Source: Pelobacter propionicus DSM 2379 (GTDB lineage: Bacteria; Desulfobacterota; Desulfuromonadia; Geobacterales; Pseudopelobacteraceae). From it: 64,000 bases of DNA. The notes below the pieces were generated by a model. It did not search any database, was not told the origin of the DNA, and saw nothing but the letters and a program-made list of their open reading frames with translations. Positions 63,753-64,000 of the stretch are shown here, one piece after another. Each line of letters opens with the position of its first letter. Position 1 is the first letter of the stretch. The translations under genes and the position numbers were made by a program. Location: NCBI RefSeq assembly GCF_000015045.1, contig NC_008609.1, positions 3,647,501-3,711,500 of the forward strand. The letters are read 5' to 3'.

Positions 63753-64000
63753 TTAGTCCTTCCGGATATATTTCTTGACCGTTCGGCGGTCAAGGTTCGT
63801 GATTCGCGCCACCTCTTCGTAGGTGCCGTGACGTTGGTAGAGCACGCTACAGTAGCCTGCCAACAGCGATTCGGCGTCCAGTGATTCGCTCCTGATGGCA
63901 TCAAGAAGATTGTTGTCGTCATTCTCCTGATTCGGCGGGGTTCTGTCACCCCTGTAATGGCGGGTAATGATGATTCTACGCACCGCCTGTTCCAGCTCCC
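63753..64000 (-). CDS. C-terminal part of a Fis-type regulator (gene runs off the window)
   Basis: The last 82 residues of a regulator whose N terminus lies beyond 64000. The visible part opens ELEQAVRRIIITRHYRG, the end of an AAA+ sigma-54 activator domain, and closes with a Fis-like helix-turn-helix (EEVARITNLDRRTVKKYI). It is therefore probably a sigma-54-dependent activator. It lies 35 bases upstream of the diguanylate cyclase gene on the same strand. Confidence 0.8.
   Translation of the reverse strand, partial: ELEQAVRRIIITRHYRGDRTPPNQENDDNNLLDAIRSESLDAESLLAGYCSVLYQRHGTYEEVARITNLDRRTVKKYIRKD

Overview
The window looks like chromosomal DNA of a Geobacter/Pelobacter-type member of the Desulfuromonadales (Desulfobacterota, former Deltaproteobacteria). 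The evidence is moderately high GC in the housekeeping parts, the conserved orders smc - roadblock - ftsY - zapB - zapA - cyclo-ligase - rny - ymdB - tyrS and tolQ-R-A-B-pal, many ATGA/TAATG start-stop overlaps, NtrC-type regulators and a GGDEF protein. Genus is inferred, not proven. The window cuts an ABC-F gene at the left edge and a Fis-type regulator gene at the right edge.

Region 1 (1-18.4 kb), almost all on the minus strand, is core genome. It holds translation and RNA decay (tyrS, rny, ymdB), one-carbon metabolism (5-formyl-THF cyclo-ligase), cell division (zapA, a zapB-like gene), protein targeting (ftsY), chromosome organisation (smc), an EmrE-type SMR transporter, the complete Tol-Pal envelope system, a nitrilase-family amidase and thioredoxin reductase. 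Short genes that are easily missed are a 59-aa acidic protein after trxB and a doubtful 37-aa ORF after the SMR gene. A palindrome overlaps the -35 box of the pal promoter.

Region 2 (18.8-51.3 kb) is an accessory glycan island built around a flagellin gene. A textbook sigma-28 promoter drives fliC. It is followed by an unrecognised 200-aa protein and by flbT and flaF, post-transcriptional flagellin regulators best known from Alphaproteobacteria. Around them lie TPR proteins, an O-GlcNAc-transferase-like GT41 protein, a protein with an internally duplicated TPR/glycosyltransferase unit, a three-GT2 protein, and a giant GT2 - B12/radical SAM - GT2 - GT2 fusion. Next come a B12/radical SAM protein, a HAD protein, three further radical SAM proteins, an FkbM methyltransferase and a GT4 glycosyltransferase. 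A CDP-3,6-dideoxyhexose pathway of the ascarylose type (rfbF, rfbG, rfbH, a 3,5-epimerase and a reductase) ends the island. The likely product is an elaborate glycan for flagellin or for a surface polysaccharide. The part from about 36.4 to 43.1 kb is visibly AT-rich and was probably acquired.

Region 3 (51.6-64 kb) holds a histidine kinase/NtrC pair, a divergent outer-membrane beta-barrel lipoprotein, an Smr-domain protein and an OmpA-like lipoprotein. An IS4-family element has inserted between the OmpA-like gene and a receiver-domain gene, giving the receiver a new stop codon. Then follow a tiny membrane protein, cysteine synthase, a stand-alone acyl/aryl-CoA-ligase-like adenylating enzyme paired with an acyl carrier protein, and a membrane diguanylate cyclase. 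No tRNA, rRNA or CRISPR array was seen.
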